DNA from: Deroplatys truncata
Lineage: Eukaryota > Arthropoda > Insecta > Mantodea > Mantidae
DNA: 64,000 bases
Direction: 5' to 3'
Assembly (NCBI GenBank): GCA_030765065.1
Contig: CM060984.1
Location: 101,351,488-101,415,487, forward strand
Part shown: one piece after another, positions 35,345 to 48,515 of the stretch
Layout: the number at the start of each line of letters is the position of its first letter
Position numbering within the stretch: the stretch's first letter is position 1
Translations under genes and position numbers: made by a program
The notes under the pieces: model-generated
The model's database searches: none
Told to the model about the DNA's origin: nothing
What the model saw: only the letters and a program-made list of their open reading frames with translations

Positions 35345-35568
35345 AAAGTAGTGCTTTATCAGAACACGAAATTTATTTTTCTCTATTTTCTACGAAGCAA
35401 CACACATCTGCTTATTTTAGACGCTCTCAACAATGTTCTAAGAAACAAATGATGACGAATTTCTGCCATTATACCCAGAATAGATATAAGACTTGGGTGC
35501 CAACAATAAACCTGTGATTAGAACGCCATCTCTCGTCAAAGTCATGGACTTATCAATCCGCCCTCGTA

Positions 35569-36933
35569 TGTGGAATATCCAAATCATTTGTACAGTGTGG
35601 GCAGAAAGTCCCTACATTATACTTAACTCGGTTCTATGAAGCAAAGAATGAAGGAAACACATAATACGAATATGATAATTGAGTGGTTGATCTAGCAACG
35701 CATATGTTAATGGCAATAGTGAAAACAATATGCATCAACTCCCACTCAAAATGTCTGCTAAGGCAATACAACAGATACGAGTGCTTTTAGTGTGGATGAG
35801 CATTTGATGGCATCTGTCTAGGTCCACGAATGTCGGATCACTGGACAAGCAATGCAGGTAATCTAGAGTGATTTGGGGCTGCTTTCTTGATGCTCATCAT
35901 AGTGGGAGACTGAGCATGCGAGCTAAAACTTCTGTTGTGGATTGAACATGAAACAGAACAATCTCCAGCTTGGCCTCAAGAAACCCTGACCTCACCACAC
36001 CTGACAATGTACCGTGGGGTATTGTGTGGATCAGTACAGCGACACTGAGCAGCTGAAAGATACAGCTCATCAGTGTTTCAAAGTAACACCCTTAAGATGC
36101 TGTTGCAGATGCACAATCAGACATGAAGGCACTTTAAGTTATTCTATAAACATGGAGGAACTCACACAGACATTTTGGATCTATAGGAGGTAGGCTATAC
36201 ATAATTATATAGTTTTAAATTCAGTGTAAAGGGACCTTTCAATGTTAAACGTCCTGAATATAACTGTAACCTTATGTAACCAAGAATTGAATTTCAAAGG
36301 AGAATTACCTAAATCGAATTCAGAATTTACCACATTCACTGATAGGCAGTCATTAAACTCTAAGGGAACATTTTGAACAATGCAGGTATAAATTTAAAAA
36401 AAATAAATACGTTGCAAATGAGAAACCCTTTGCATTTCTCTGAAATCAACCCCAACTGCATTAATCTATTTAGTATCCCCTTAAGGCTCTAGTTTTATTC
36501 TGATCCCTCTACTTCTTCTGCCGCTGTGACAACATTGTAACACCATTCTTTTAATAGGCACCATTAGAGTGTAAAATACTTACTACCTTTTCGGATTACT
36601 TACAGATTCTTAGACCATTTTTAAACACCCCAAAATTGTTCCATTTTGGTTGGAAAGGAGAAACAGGTATAAAATATCAGCTAAAAGTTTTTCTCATTGC
36701 GGAGAAATGTAATAAAAACATAGCACAAATTTGAAGTTTTATGTTTGCAGAAAGCAACTGGAATAGTTCTCAAGTTTTCACCAAGCTATACTTGTTACCA
36801 TTATAAAAATAATAACGTAATAGAAAAATTTGGTATTAATATTTTTGGAATAGAGTTTTATCTATTGCTGAAGTGAAATATATTGAGACCTAAATTATAT
36901 ATAAGTAAAAATAAAGAAAACCATGACACGTAC
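35569..36933 (-). other. MLCK intron, no feature recognised
   Basis: Unassigned intron sequence between the mariner and the C-lobe exon. The intron on the other side of that exon (37087-38129) is likewise unassigned. Confidence 0.5.
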
Positions 36934-37086
36934 GCTTTTTCTTTCACCAATAGTTTGCTTATGAAGTCCTTTGCATCTTCTGAAATTTCATTGAACACCT
37001 CATCATCAAAATCATATTTTGCTATTGTGACATTTGCCATGGTTTCAATATCTGTCTCACCCATGAATGGGGATAACCCTGATAAC
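36934..37086 (-). CDS. Strn-Mlck: myosin light chain kinase, C-lobe exon
   Basis: The exon is 153 nt, with acceptor TCTTTTCAG and donor GTACGT from 36933. It encodes LSGLSPFMGETDIETMANVT, then a WDFDDE-like stretch (YDFDDEVFNEISEDAKDFIS) and KLLVKEK. LSGLSPFMG and the following acidic stretch are MLCK family signatures. It leaves GC, so the next exon must supply one base of an Ala codon. Two downstream exons (29704 and 28418) both begin in this phase and both restart the same kinase helix, which makes this the branch point for two isoforms. Confidence 0.94.
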
Positions 37087-38129
37087 CTGAAAAGAAAAGA
37101 TAAAGTTTGTGAATTTGTGTGCTCCTGAGCATTTCTGTTTACTATAAGCACGTGCAACTTTGGCAGCAATAATCTTATTCAAATCAGAGCATTAGCACGC
37201 ATTCTTAATAAATAACAATTACTTTATTAATTATAATTCATGACGTTTGCTAAGTTCTATTCTGCAACTTAATAATGAGTAGCTATGCAGTGGATAACAG
37301 TAGCTGTACAAGTATAATTATATCTATTTTGCTTACTCCAACAGCAGAGGGTGAGATAAAGGGATACTAGAGACTTGCTGCAGGGCAAGGGTAAGGCAGT
37401 GAAGATGCACAACAGTACTAGTAGCTAACAGTAGCTCTGAACTACATCCCAATACACATATAAAACTCTGAGGGCTCAAAAAAGGCTATGGAAATCAAAA
37501 TAGAAGAAAGAATTTTGGAAATTTAAGAAAAGCCAAACCAGTATTCTCTAAGCAATTGAGGAAAAACAAAAAAAAAGTCTTATTCAGATGGTTATTCCCC
37601 AGAAATCATATCAAGGAGCTCTAAGCATCAATGTCTGAGTCATACCAATCTACGAGTACAGAGTGCTATTTTAATGGCACAACAAGTGGCCAGTACAGCA
37701 GGATATTTGAATTTAGGTGCATTGTAATTTTCTCTACTCATTATCAATTTACAAAACTCTATATACCTATATCGTTTATAGCTACACTTTATATTTCAAT
37801 AACTGCTATATGTTTCCTCCAACAAGCTTTTTTCTTTATCGTTTTTCAGTTTCATAAAATTTAAGAAAAACGTGTTCATTATGTAATGTCTGAAAACAAG
37901 ATGTTTTAAGCAAAATCATTAATCATTTTGAGAAAATAAAAAATATTGAACTTATTTCCATGAAAAGGGTTTTTTGAAATGGGAAAATTCTTTGAAAATC
38001 TTTGCCTTATTTCCTTAAAATATGCCAGCTTAGGTATGAAATAAGCTGGTATTTATATAATTTTATTTTTGAGTTACATAGTTCAAAGACAGATAAAAGT
38101 ACAGGGGGACTGACAAAGCCCTTTTTCAT

Positions 38130-39010
38130 GTCTTTTTACTTTCTCTACCATTTATATAGTAGATGGAGAAGATGTTGTATTCCATCCAAAAATTTGATAT
38201 CAAGATTTCACCCAAACATGTTTTGGAGTCCCTGAATATATTTAGAAAAAGGCTTTATAGAAAAACGTCCGTGTGTGTATGTGTGTATGTGTATGTACAC
38301 GTGTCTGTGAACAGTATAACTCAAAAATGAAAAGTTGGATAAATTCCAAACTTGGTATTTTAGTTTGATATCTTCCAATGATGCAACATAAAGGTTTTCA
38401 AGAACATCCCACCATCCCAAATTACTCTTTACATGGAAAATTTTTCGAAACTTTTTATTTTATCAAAAATTGCATTAACATTTTGATTAAAATATCATAT
38501 ATCAAAGATATTCAGAGGAAGAATAAAATGAATATCTTGAATTTTCTGGAAATAGCCTGTGAAGTCCACTTCAACTGGAAGGAATTTTGTATAATCTTGT
38601 ATAACTGATAAACATTAAGCAATGGACGAAAGCATACTACACAAAAAATGCAGATTTCCTTAAAACTCACAAATGATTTCAATATATATATATTTGCTAT
38701 AAGCCATTTCCAAGATACCCATTTTTAATGGTTCAAACTGCTCAATATTTTTGTGATTGTTTTATTAAAGTCCTGTCCATATTCAGTTATATGGAATTTT
38801 AAGGCCAGCATATAGCATCCAGTTCTTAAACATTTTACTCTCATTATTCCCTTTTTATCAGTAATGAAATATGTATTGCCTCCATTTCTGCAAAGGTTTA
38901 TTTTGATTAAAATGAAATAGATAAAAAAATAAGTTTTTGTAGCAATAGTTTGTGACCCATTAATAATTTGTAGAGGGTAGAGAAAGCTATGTGAACGTAA
39001 CACATCATTT
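38130..39010 (+). mobile_element. R900 repeat, near full-length copy
   Basis: The copy starts TTTTTACTTTCTCTACCATT and carries TGTATTCCATCCAAAAATTTG, a GT-rich slot (38270-38305), CTGTGAACAGTATAACTCAAA and the late block TTGAATTTTCTGGAAATAGCC. It ends GGGTAGAGAAAGCTATGTGA, ACGTAACACATCA. It lies in the MLCK intron upstream of the C-lobe exon. Confidence 0.85.
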
Positions 39011-39360
39011 TTATTAATTTAGCAACTTTAAAATGTGTTTTTCTAGTGAAAACTTGATACTAAATTTTTGGATCAAATGTAGCACTTCCCTCTTCTATCT
39101 TAGGTAGGGTCAAAGAAATTAAAAACCAGGTTACATTTTAATTTAAGATTTAAAATAATTAAAAATACTCCACATTATATATTCACAATTTAAAGATGCA
39201 GTCAAAATGGATATTTCTGCAGAACAATTGACAGTATAAGTATATTTTGGATGTTTGATACCAAGAAAATAAAGGACCTTTAATGGATACCATATAGCAC
39301 CTAAATGAACTTACCAACCAACTAATCTAAAACACATAAATGCATGGAAGTAATACTTAC

Positions 39361-39560
39361 AGAACATAACAGATCACTCCAATGGACCACATGTCAGTTC
39401 CAAATCCAATTTCATCAAAATTGACAACTTCTGGGGCAACAAATTCTGGTGTTCCAAAGAGGACCTGCAGTTTCTTTGTTGGGTCAAATTTTCTTGCTAA
39501 GCCAAAATCTATGATTTTTATCCTGTTTCCTGTTTTTGTAAGACAGAGGATATTTTCAGG
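39361..39560 (-). CDS. Strn-Mlck: myosin light chain kinase, activation-segment exon
   Basis: The exon is 200 nt, with acceptor TTTGTTGCAG and donor GTAAGT from 39360. It starts in phase 0 with PENILCL and carries the magnesium-binding DFG (IKIIDFGLARKF), the activation segment LQVLFGTPEF, the APE motif as VAPEVV, and the F-helix segment TDMWSIGVICYVL. The sequence LFGTPEFVAPE is nearly diagnostic for the MLCK/titin/DAPK branch. It leaves CT, completed to Leu by the next exon. All catalytic residues are present, so this encodes an active kinase. Confidence 0.95.
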
Positions 39561-40605
39561 CTGCAACAAACAGTGGTTTAAGGAATAATTATTTTGTAAT
39601 TATTTCAATGCAAACACCTATAAGGAAACATTTTGTCTACCACACAAATATTCAAATGAGTGAGGTTCCAAGCTTTGTGATCATAGTATACAGAGGAGCT
39701 ATGAAGGCTGGATAGATTTCTAAGAGGAAGTCTAGCAATGGTTTTTATGAAATTTCATTGCAGAATAGTCTTTTCATCCGTTTTTTGCAACCATGGAGAG
39801 ATCTGAGGTTTGACATTTTGTTTTGTGTTGCCTAGGTTTATTTGTGGACATTTTTATTTAAAACTCTAGTATGCATAGCAACTGGAGGATGTTCAAAAAA
39901 ACTAGTACAATTTTGAATACTTAATCTAGAAAGAATATTCTAAAATCTGTCAAATCCTTTCAAAAATACAATGACTATCGAGTTCATACAGAGAAATAGA
40001 ACTTCAATGGAATCTACAAAATAATTTGCAATTCATACAAACGAACTTGGCATTTAGAGCAGAGGATCAAGGAAATCACAGTCTAACTTCATCTTAGAAC
40101 TCCAAATAATACATGTTATGTTATTCTTGATCATTTCTTTGATCTAAAAAATGAGCTGAGAACCCATATGCACACCTTTGTCAGAATAATAATATCTAAT
40201 TTAAACATATTGTTTTTAGTTATCTATGATATCCAGCGTCTATTACAAAAAGGAAAGTTTCATTTGTTATTTTATTTGGAAAAGTATTACATACGTTAAC
40301 GCTGAAGGACCTCACAAAGGAGACTTGAAGTGGAAAAAAAAAGTAGTGGTAGTGCTAGTAGTAACAATAACAACAGCAACAGTAATACCCGTAGTGGTGC
40401 GGAAAGATTAATTAGAACGTACAGAAGGAAGAAAGGAAGAGAAAGAAAAATGTAATGCAAGAGGGGTTTCGGCCACGCGTCCAGTGACCTTGGCAAGTCA
40501 CACGTTCTTGGAGCGCCATAACATCATTTGTTTTTTGTTTTTTTCCTCCTGAAACGTGAAACCGACGGTGCTAACACTAACACCAAGAAATTGTTTTGAG
40601 CTAAC

Positions 40606-40747
40606 CTTCATGTCAAGGTGAAGAATGTTCTGCTGGTGAATGAACTCCATGCCTTCACAGATCTGCCGCATGAACACGGTGCAAGCCTTCTCTGTCAGAA
40701 TGAAGTCGTCATCTATGACACGCTCGAACAGCTCTCCGCCTTCAATT
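40606..40747 (-). CDS. Strn-Mlck: myosin light chain kinase, hinge to catalytic-loop exon
   Basis: The exon is 142 nt, with acceptor TTTTGCAG and a weaker donor, GTTAGC, from 40605. The first base completes Leu, giving ELIEGGELFERVIDDD at the hinge, then MRQICEGMEFIHQQNILHLD. It ends MK with the intron cutting exactly between MK and PEN of the catalytic loop. HLDMK replaces the common HRDLK; HLD is normal for MLCK/titin-type kinases and keeps the catalytic Asp. The intron upstream is about 8.9 kb and contains a SINE, two LTR types and several R900 copies. Confidence 0.93.
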
Positions 40748-41412
40748 CTGCAAAAGAAGGAACTTCACTCAGCTCTTGTATAGAACACCGTGTATAAATG
40801 TTGTATGAAACTTCCACGAAGTGAAAAAGTTGGACTGGTATTTGTAATGCATTAACTTCGTCTTTTCCCGAATGGTTATGGAAGGAAGTTAAAAACCATG
40901 TTTAACATCTAAGTCATATCGTGACGGTTAGCTATAGTTTCTTTGATACATAATATTCAGTGCTTGCCACACAAATGACCTTAGTTTCCTAGTTACCCTC
41001 TTGTGCTATCTATTTGCTATTGGTTTAATCGGGTGAGAGGGGTGGATTGTTTTGATCGTGGGATTACAGTTGTATGAGGTCTTTAGTTTTATCATTTACT
41101 TATAACTTGATAGATAGCCTTAGTTCTACAACTATCCACTTTATTTCGAATGATTTTGTTAATCTGGCACTTTTTCTGGTGACTGAGGGAAACCCAGAAG
41201 AAAGAAAGAAAGAAAACAAAAACACGGTACACAGGATGTAACAGTTTAAATGTTTTTTTTATTTTGTTGTTGAGCCCCACGTATGTGGTAGCCAATTTGT
41301 GACGGTATTCTTGTATAATGTTGATGCTTGTGATGTTTGTTTACATCACGTGTTGCCATCTTGTGACGTCATTCATTTGTTCGGTTTGTAGCTCCATCTA
41401 GTGTTAGCAATT

Positions 41413-42111
41413 TGTGGTAGTATTAGTGTTTGAAAGAATTTTAAGTTTTGTTTACTGTCCTCCGGCTAGCTATTATGTCTCAGTCGAACATGTCTCTTGA
41501 TCAGAGTGTGTAAACGGAAAGGAATCTTTTATCCAAATATAACACTGATGAAGAAATTTGTTTTACACATTTATTGTCCAACACGTTAACTATCACATTT
41601 ATACATTGATCTTAACACTCGCCAAACTGAAACTGTTTTAATAACTTCATTACTAATCACTCTTAATTCGCGTACTTCAACTTTGTGTATAATTAACTTT
41701 ATAATACTTTAGATTTTCGTAACTTGTGAATCTATAGCCGACGTATCTCATACAAATATTTTGACGAACTGACGAACTGAAGACGACGTGTAGTGCACAA
41801 AGAATTTTGATGAACTGAGCATGAAGCTACCTCTAACCTACCCTATTTATACTCCTGCATCCAGATACGCCTAAAGATTATAACTGAACTACTATTGGCT
41901 AATAAAACGCGCCAACATTAGCGTCTATTTTAATATCCAATTAAAATTATGAATACATATGCTAAACATTCCAGAAGTTTCTACCGAAAACGCGCCAACA
42001 TTACGTAACTTCCTCGTTTCCAATAATGATAAACAGCTCACCCCCCTCTTTGCATTATTGCGCGCTATTATTGACAGTTTCAGTAAGGCATTATAAACTT
42101 ACTTATCAACA
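41413..42111 (-). mobile_element. LTR, family L1, copy 2
   Basis: Read on the minus strand it begins TGTTGATAAGTAAG and carries CACCCCCCTC-type GC patch reversed, GCTAATGTTGGCGCG, a good TATA box (TATAAATAGG, 41842-41851), AATAAA, and TAGCTAGCCGGAGGACA near its end. It is homologous to 24941-25605 throughout. It lies in the 8.9-kb MLCK intron. Confidence 0.72.
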
Positions 42112-42404
42112 ATAATTACAGTCAAGAAACATCTCAAATCAATGTCACATAAAAATGCATATTCATATTGCAATCATTATTTACATTTAAGTAATTTGTA
42201 ACTGCATCAAGGATTAGAACCCACAAGACCTCTCGAATGAGTCACCGAAGCTATCGCATGGGCCGCCTTGGTTGGTAAAAAGGTTTCAATTCACAGGTTT
42301 GTTGTAGTACCAGCGGTCAAACGGAGTAGCGGCTGAGGAAGCCACCCCTGAAGAGGCAACGGTTAAGGAGCCTATAAAAATAGCGCTACTCCTTACCATC
42401 CTAC

Positions 42405-42990
42405 AACCGAGCAACGTGGCGCCGCGGTAACGCTGCAACTCGCATTCGGAATGTCCTGGATTCGATCCCCGGTTACCGCCCATTCTGACCCACGGGTTTT
42501 TCGTGGTTTCCCCGGGTCGGCAGGCGAATGCTGGGTGATTCATTTTCTACCACGACTCTCCTGCCCCTCATTTCCTGTACCCATCATCTTCCTTGTCATC
42601 TGTTTTAGGGTCGTAGGACCAGGCGATGGTGTTCGGCAGGTTGCGGCTGGGCAGTGGATGTGCGTTCTGTAGCGGTTTCTTCCCTAGCGTTGTGCGGACC
42701 CGCCTTCGGGTGCTCTCGGTCGGGTACCCCTTCAGGGGAACTCCTGGGCTTAGTGGCTTGTGGGTGGGCCCGGGTGACGTCGGATGCGTTCGTTCTGGAA
42801 ACATTAGGGACCCCGTCCATGCTTGCACCCGTCGTTATCTGATCTGGTCACCCTTCGGGTCTCTCTCCTCATCCTTCCTCCCAGGGGTCACGGTAGAAAC
42901 ATAAACGGCCTACTTGCGGTGCTCTGCCCCGGTTTTGGGGGCTCCTCCGTTCAGCCTCTCATCACCCTACATCAATCCATGCTAATAATA
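42405..42990 (+). mobile_element. tRNA-derived SINE, family 2, long GC-rich body
   Basis: The head at 42411-42480 has an A-box-like TGGCGCCGCGGTAACGC and a B box GGATTCGATCC. The body includes TTTCGTGGTTTCCCCGGGTC, GGCAGGCGAATGCTGGG and a tail with AATAATAAAG. It is much richer in GC than its surroundings. The reading frames over it are artefacts. Confidence 0.75.
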
Positions 42991-43772
42991 AAGTTTTATC
43001 ATAAGCAGATATTAAAACTTTTTTATGCAGTTACGATCAATGCCTCAGGTGCGTTTAACGGCTGAATATTAGTTTATTTTAAAATCATAATAAATGCTCA
43101 TGTATTGTTTTATACAAAACAAAATTCAAATTATGAATTTGAAGATATGACTCGTGTTATTTAAACTTTCTGTCCAAGGAAAACTGCACTTAAGTTCTTT
43201 AAACTATTATCATTGTTTTGCAATTTTAAAATAATTTATTACGCTTTATTGAAAAGCAATCTCTCTATCGCGTGCGCAACTGGCAGATACGAAAGGAGTT
43301 GAATGAATTTCTATTGTAAACAGTGATTCAGAAAACACGCCGGTGGCCAGAGTTGGCTAAAAGAATTAGGAACATGTGGATACGGTTGCTTTAGTTGTTG
43401 CATCGTTTGGCCGCAACACTTCAGCTCCCATTAGGTTTCAGAAATCGCTAGAAATATTTTAAAACGAATCAATTCAGCATTGTTGGCAATGTGCCGTTAC
43501 TCTGTCACTTTTATGAATGATTCAAGATTTAAAGAGAAATGTTACACTTTTCTCCATTTGAGCGCTAAAAGGCCACTTTAAAAAGCTTCACTACTGCAGA
43601 TAATTAGGCTACAGTTCCATTAGCTACGATTTTCAGCTGTATTTGTGTTGCAACAAGGTACTTTACCCGCTGCAAAATGGCTGGTGGAAGCAGTAGTTTA
43701 TTGCTGCTTTCTGTTTTGATCCGATTTCACTATGTAGTCACATTGAAAGCACCTTTACGTTTGTTCTGTGTA

Positions 43773-43918
43773 TATGCCTTTTTACTTTCTTTACTACATA
43801 TAGGGGAAGTATTGTATTCCACAAAAAAAATAAATAAATAAATAATCGATGTCGAGGTTTCACCGGAAATATATGCTAATAAAAGGGTCCGTGTGCGTAT
43901 ATCAGTCTCTCTCTGTGT

Positions 43919-43973
<55 letters not shown>

Positions 43974-45515
43974 GCATAACTCAGAAACATAAGGTCAATT
44001 AAATATAAAACTTCCAAGGATGCGACACGAAAATTCTTAAGGAAATCTCCCAACCCCAAACTATTTACATGGAAATATTTTCGTCATTTTTTATTTTCTC
44101 AACACCATATGCTTAAGATATTCTCCTGAGAAATAAAATATATATCTTGAATTTTCTGGGAACATTCTCTGAAGTCGTCTTCATTCTAATGGCGTTTGAA
44201 TACTTCGTAAAGCGTAAGAAATAGCCAAAATTTTAGTACGCAAAAAATGTATATCTCGTTAAAGCACACGATTTATGTCAAATGATTTTTTTTTGTGGAC
44301 TTATCCATTTCAGAGATATTCCTTGTTTTGTTTGAATTTTCAAATACTTGTACTTTTCTCAAGTAGAAAATAGTTATTTTTACTTTCTCTACTACGTATG
44401 GTAATTCGGGGAAGTATTGCATTCCACCAAAAAATTCGATACCGAGATTTCACCGGAAATAGATGTTTTGAGACGCCCTGAATTCAAATAAACCATTTTT
44501 GGAAATATGTCCGTGTGTGTGTGTGTGTGTGTGTGTGTCTGTGTGTATGTCTGTGAACCGCATAACTCAAAAACAAAAAGTCGATAAATACCAAACTTGA
44601 TATTTGAGTTTAGTATCTTCCAAGGATTTAACACGAAGATTTTCAAGAAAATCCCCCACCCCAACTACCCTTTACATGAAACATTTTTCGAAAATTTTAA
44701 TTTTCCCAAAAATGGCTGTAACATTTGATTAAAATAGTATATATGAAATATATTTACATGACCAATAAAATGTATGTCTTGAATTTTCTGGAAATAGTCT
44801 AGGAAGACCTTTTCATTCGGAAGGAATTTTGTATAATCTTGTATAATTTGTAAACGTTAAGCGATAGTACGCAAAAATGTATATGTCGTTAAAGCACACA
44901 ATTTACTTAAAATAAGCTTTTTTGTGGTATAAGCCGTTTCTGAGATATCCGTTATTAAAGGTCCAAATTGTTCAATACTTATTCTTTTAAAGTCCCATCG
45001 ATTTTCAGTTGTTTCTCGCGATTGCATACAAACAGTATGAAATTTTAAGGCCAGTATACAACGTTCAGTTCTTAAACATTTGACTGTCACTTTTCCCTTT
45101 GTATCTATAACGAAATGTGCAATGTAGCTATTTCTGCGAAGATTTATTTGGGTTAGATGTAATAAATAGAAAAATAAGAGTTAGTAAGAATAGTTTGTAT
45201 ACCCACTGATAAACATAGAAGGTAGAGAATGTCATGTGAATGTATCACATCAGATGTTTTTCTCGTGTTCATGCAAAGAGAGCAGAATTACAAAGCTATG
45301 TATAGCGACCTGTTATTAAAAGATTTGAGTATCGCTTAAGCCTTCTGTTATCCCTTAATCTTCTTGTATCTACAAGGTAATATGTAATAAATCCATTTCT
45401 GCAAATGTTTATCTTGATAAATATACTTAGATAGAAGAATAGGCTTTTGTAAGAACAGTTTGTTAAATAATTGCTAGAGAAATTCACGCGAATGTAACAT
45501 CAGACTTTTTAGTTT
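43773..45515 (+). mobile_element. R900 copy (outer), split by a second R900 copy
   Basis: The first part (43773-44376) runs from TTTTTACTTTCTTTACTAC through a GT/GA microsatellite (43905-43970) to CTCAAGTAGAAAATAGTTAT. The second part resumes at about 45257 with TTCTCGTGTTCATGCAAAGA and ends with GCTAGAGAAATTCACGCG, AATGTAACATCAGA. The sequence in between is a complete R900 copy in the same orientation. Confidence 0.82.
44377..45256 (+). mobile_element. R900 repeat, complete copy inserted in another
   Basis: The most complete copy: ACTTTCTCTACTACGTATGG, CATTCCACCAAAAAATTCGA, GATTTCACCGGAAATAGATG, a (GT)n at 44510-44540, CATAACTCAAAAACAAAAAG, and the end GGTAGAGAATGTCATGTGAA, TGTATCACATCAGA. 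It measures about 880 bp. No reading frame codes for a transposase. Confidence 0.88.
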
Positions 45516-46885
45516 CTCTACAACATATAGTAAGTAGAGAAAGTACTGTATTGTTATACACCAGGATGAGGCCAAAGGGTTTTGCAAAGCTAAAATATTA
45601 AATTTAGTTACCAGCGCATAAACATTGGGGAGCGTAGCTGCAGAGGCAAACGAGAGGACCAGGAACTTGCTGCACAAATTTAAAGCAGACGTGGGATATT
45701 CACAACATAATACACTTAAATTCACATTTAACACATGACCTATGGTTTATTAAATAATTGACATGGTGCCATTACATTGTTCACAACAGATCACAGGCAA
45801 ACATTGGAGGGAGATGCTCCACGCACACACACGGCAACACGCATTCCTACACACACATCCACTCGCTCTGAAGACACGCACAAGACTGACCTAGTGACCT
45901 ACGCTACTGACTAGGAGGTGGGGAGGGAAATGCCGCGCCGGACAAGAATTCAAACTCCCAATCAAAATGATTATACACAACAATGTCATGCGACATAGCA
46001 ATAATGTGTTCGGCGCGACAATGCACACACATACGCTACATCATTCCACACAAAAATTTGATGTCAGGATTTCATCGGAAATATATGTTTGGAGGTTCCC
46101 TGAACAGACAAACAAACAAGTGAAAAAGGTCCGGCGTGTGTCTGTCAGTGTGTGCGTGTGCGCGCGTGTTTGTGTGTCTGTGAACAGCGTAACAAAAACG
46201 AAAAGTCGGTTAAATACCAAACTTGGTATTTAAGTTCAGATCTTCCAAGAATGTGACAAGAAGATTTTCAAGAAAATCTCCCACCCAAACTACCCTTTAT
46301 ATGGAAAATTTTGATTTTCTCAAAAATGCTGTAACGATTTTGATCAAAATAGCATATGTTTAGGATATTGTCCTAACAAATAATATGTACATCTTGAATT
46401 TTCTGGGAATAGCCTCTGAAGTCCTCTTTATTCTGAGTGCCTCTTACACAATCGGTAAACCGTAACAGAGACAAAATGTTGCAACACAAAAGTTTAGATC
46501 TCGTTAAAGCACACAATTTACATTTCAAACAAATTATTTTTGTGGAATTAAGCATTTCTGAGATATTCTTTGTTATTGGTTTGAATTTGCAAATGCTTAT
46601 ACTTTTCTCAAATGAGAAGTCGTTATTAGTTTTTTCTCGTGGCCATGCAAAGAGAACGGAATTTCAAAGCCATCACTAGCGATCTGCCCTTAAAATATGT
46701 TATCGCTTAAGCCTACTGCATTTCCCTAATCCCCTTCCTTGTACCTAAAAGGAAATATGCAATAAAGCCATTCTGCAAATGTTTATTCCTATTAACATGA
46801 AGTAGATAGATTAATAAGCTTTTGTAATAATAGTTTGTTGAAGAATGGATAGAGAAAGTAATTTGAAATTAACATAGCAGAATTT
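45516..46885 (+). mobile_element. R900 repeat, split by a solo LTR
   Basis: The start AGTTTCTCTACAACATATAG runs to ACTGTAT at 45551. The copy resumes at 46041 with TCATTCCACACAAAAATTTG and includes a GT/GC-rich microsatellite (46135-46175). It ends near GGATAGAGAAAGTAATTTGA. It follows the preceding R900 copy with no spacer. Confidence 0.82.
45552..46040 (-). mobile_element. solo-LTR-like insertion in an R900 copy
   Basis: The 489-bp insert starts TGTTATACACCAGG on the plus strand and ends ACACATACGCTACA, so on both strands it reads TGT...ACA as LTRs do. On the minus strand it has an AATAAA signal (TTTAATAAACC, about 45750). The interrupted R900 sequence gives TGTAT on the left and a degenerate TCAT on the right, consistent with a decayed 5-bp duplication. 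Confidence 0.55.
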
Positions 46886-48214
46886 TCTATAATTTCCTCA
46901 ATGGTAGGTATAGCACTATGTGCGCTGATCAATAAAACTAATCCAAATAATACAAAAATAAGAAAGTGAAACCACCTGCGGTCAGCAGTAAACAATGGCT
47001 AGCGACAAAAAAGGGCGCGAAAAACATGGAAGCCATTCTATTACTCAGAAATGCTTCCATCATAATTTTGCTATCTATACATTTAATAAAAATGTAACCA
47101 AATTATTCTAGTATTATTTTTATTTTGGATGAATAACTGATATTAACGTGTATAATGAACTACTCTAAAGCCAAAAGTCGTATTTTTAATATTTTTATGT
47201 GTATGTATGCATGTATTACGTATATATTATACATTTATGTATGTACACCGATACTAGCCAAACCGATAGTTATTAAACATAACTAGGTATATAATATGGT
47301 TTAGATTCTAGTTAGAAAATAGGTCCTAGGGCATTTTAATTACTTTTATTAAAGAGAAGGAATTCTAATTGGTCGCAAAATTAAAAAATTGAAATATCTA
47401 GCTTATTATTCATTTTTAAATTGTTTCATAATAGTAGATTATGATACAAAGGGTAAAAGTACGGATTTGCAAAAGACCTTCGTTTCGCAATCCTAGCAAA
47501 ATAAAACCGTTTTTAACACGTGTGGCATATACTATTTTTGGATAGCGCTCGAATTTGTAAAATTCTCTTGAAACAAGAGAAATGACGTTAAAAAAGACGA
47601 GATGTCAGATGTTTAGTTGCTTTGTTGATTCGCTAGCAGTCATTTTCAGTAAAATTATTTTTAACATATTTTGCCTTACATCAGCCAATGAAACGATTAA
47701 ATGCTATATCATATTGCTTTCTGGATTTGTTTGGTGTATTCTTTCTGCTGCTTCTGTAATTTCACCTGGCTGTTGCATTTCAGTTTACTTTGAATTCATA
47801 GTTTCCTCAATTGAATCTTTATGTAGGTTATCATAGATAAAAGAATAATGTCTTGTAGCAAAGAAAGCAGAAGGCTGCGAATATAACGTATAGGTTAACT
47901 CTACAACGAATTTCAATAAACTGAAGTATGACGATTTGTATTGTGAACAGATAATGCAAGTGCCATAAGAAATTAATCATGTAAAAAGATAATGCGAAGT
48001 AAAACGTAATCAATCCAAGTCGAGTTATTAAACATGTGCAAATACAAAGGGTAATTGAACTTGAAACCAAAGTTGGTCGCAATGAAGAATCGCACTAGTG
48101 CGATAATCTAAAGCGTTTAGCTCGTGTGCACTGTGTTAGAAGTTCTACTTTTAGGCCTTGCCGACTAAAAAAGAAACGTTGAAGCATTATGCTTCCGATT
48201 TTGTTATTTAAGAT
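46886..48214 (-). other. MLCK intron, no feature recognised
   Basis: AT-rich intron between R900 copies. Short reading frames (47582-47836, 47831-48082) show no motif. Confidence 0.5.
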
Positions 48215-48219
48215 ATAAA

Positions 48220-48515
48220 CTTTTACTCATCTAGTATTCCACCCAAAAATTTTATTTGAAAACTTAACTGGAAATACATGTTTTGAGTTCCCCTGAATTA
48301 AAAACAAAAAACATTTTAGTAAAAGGTTTTGTGTGCCCTTCCCCACCCGTGTGTCTGTGAACAGCATAACTCAAAAACAAAAACTCGGTTAAATTAGTAT
48401 TTAATTTCAGCATCTTCCAATGTTGCGATACAAAGAAATTCAAGAAAATCTGCCCACAACAAACTATCATTTAGAGGGGAAATTGTTCGTTATCGTAGAG
48501 TTTCTCAAAAAGTAG
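48220..48515 (+). mobile_element. R900 repeat, 3'-truncated copy
   Basis: TAGTATTCCACCCAAAAATT, GTTTTGAGTTCCCCTGAATT, TGTGAACAGCATAACTCAAA and CAAGAAAATCTGCCCAC mark the first third of R900. It stops at TCTCAAAAAGTAG, where repeat R2 begins. Confidence 0.82.

Larger units (their letters stand above)
33985..35566 (-). mobile_element. mariner element interrupted by a SINE
   Basis: Terminal inverted repeats: TGAGGGTGGATTGATAAGTC from 33985 and, reversed at the right end, CGAGGGCGGATTGATAAGTC. TA lies at both borders (33983-33984 and 35567-35568), the standard mariner target. Without the SINE and its duplicated 12 bases it measures about 1.28 kb, full mariner length. Confidence 0.93.

Noticed and set aside
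42286-43065. Cluster of overlapping frames on both strands around 42.3-43.0 kb
   Set aside because: They come from a GC-rich SINE body with few stop codons; no protein motif.
43900-43975. CRISPR-like or protein-coding repeat
   Set aside because: Simple GT/GA microsatellites and transposon copies account for the repeats; no spacers and no cas-like genes.
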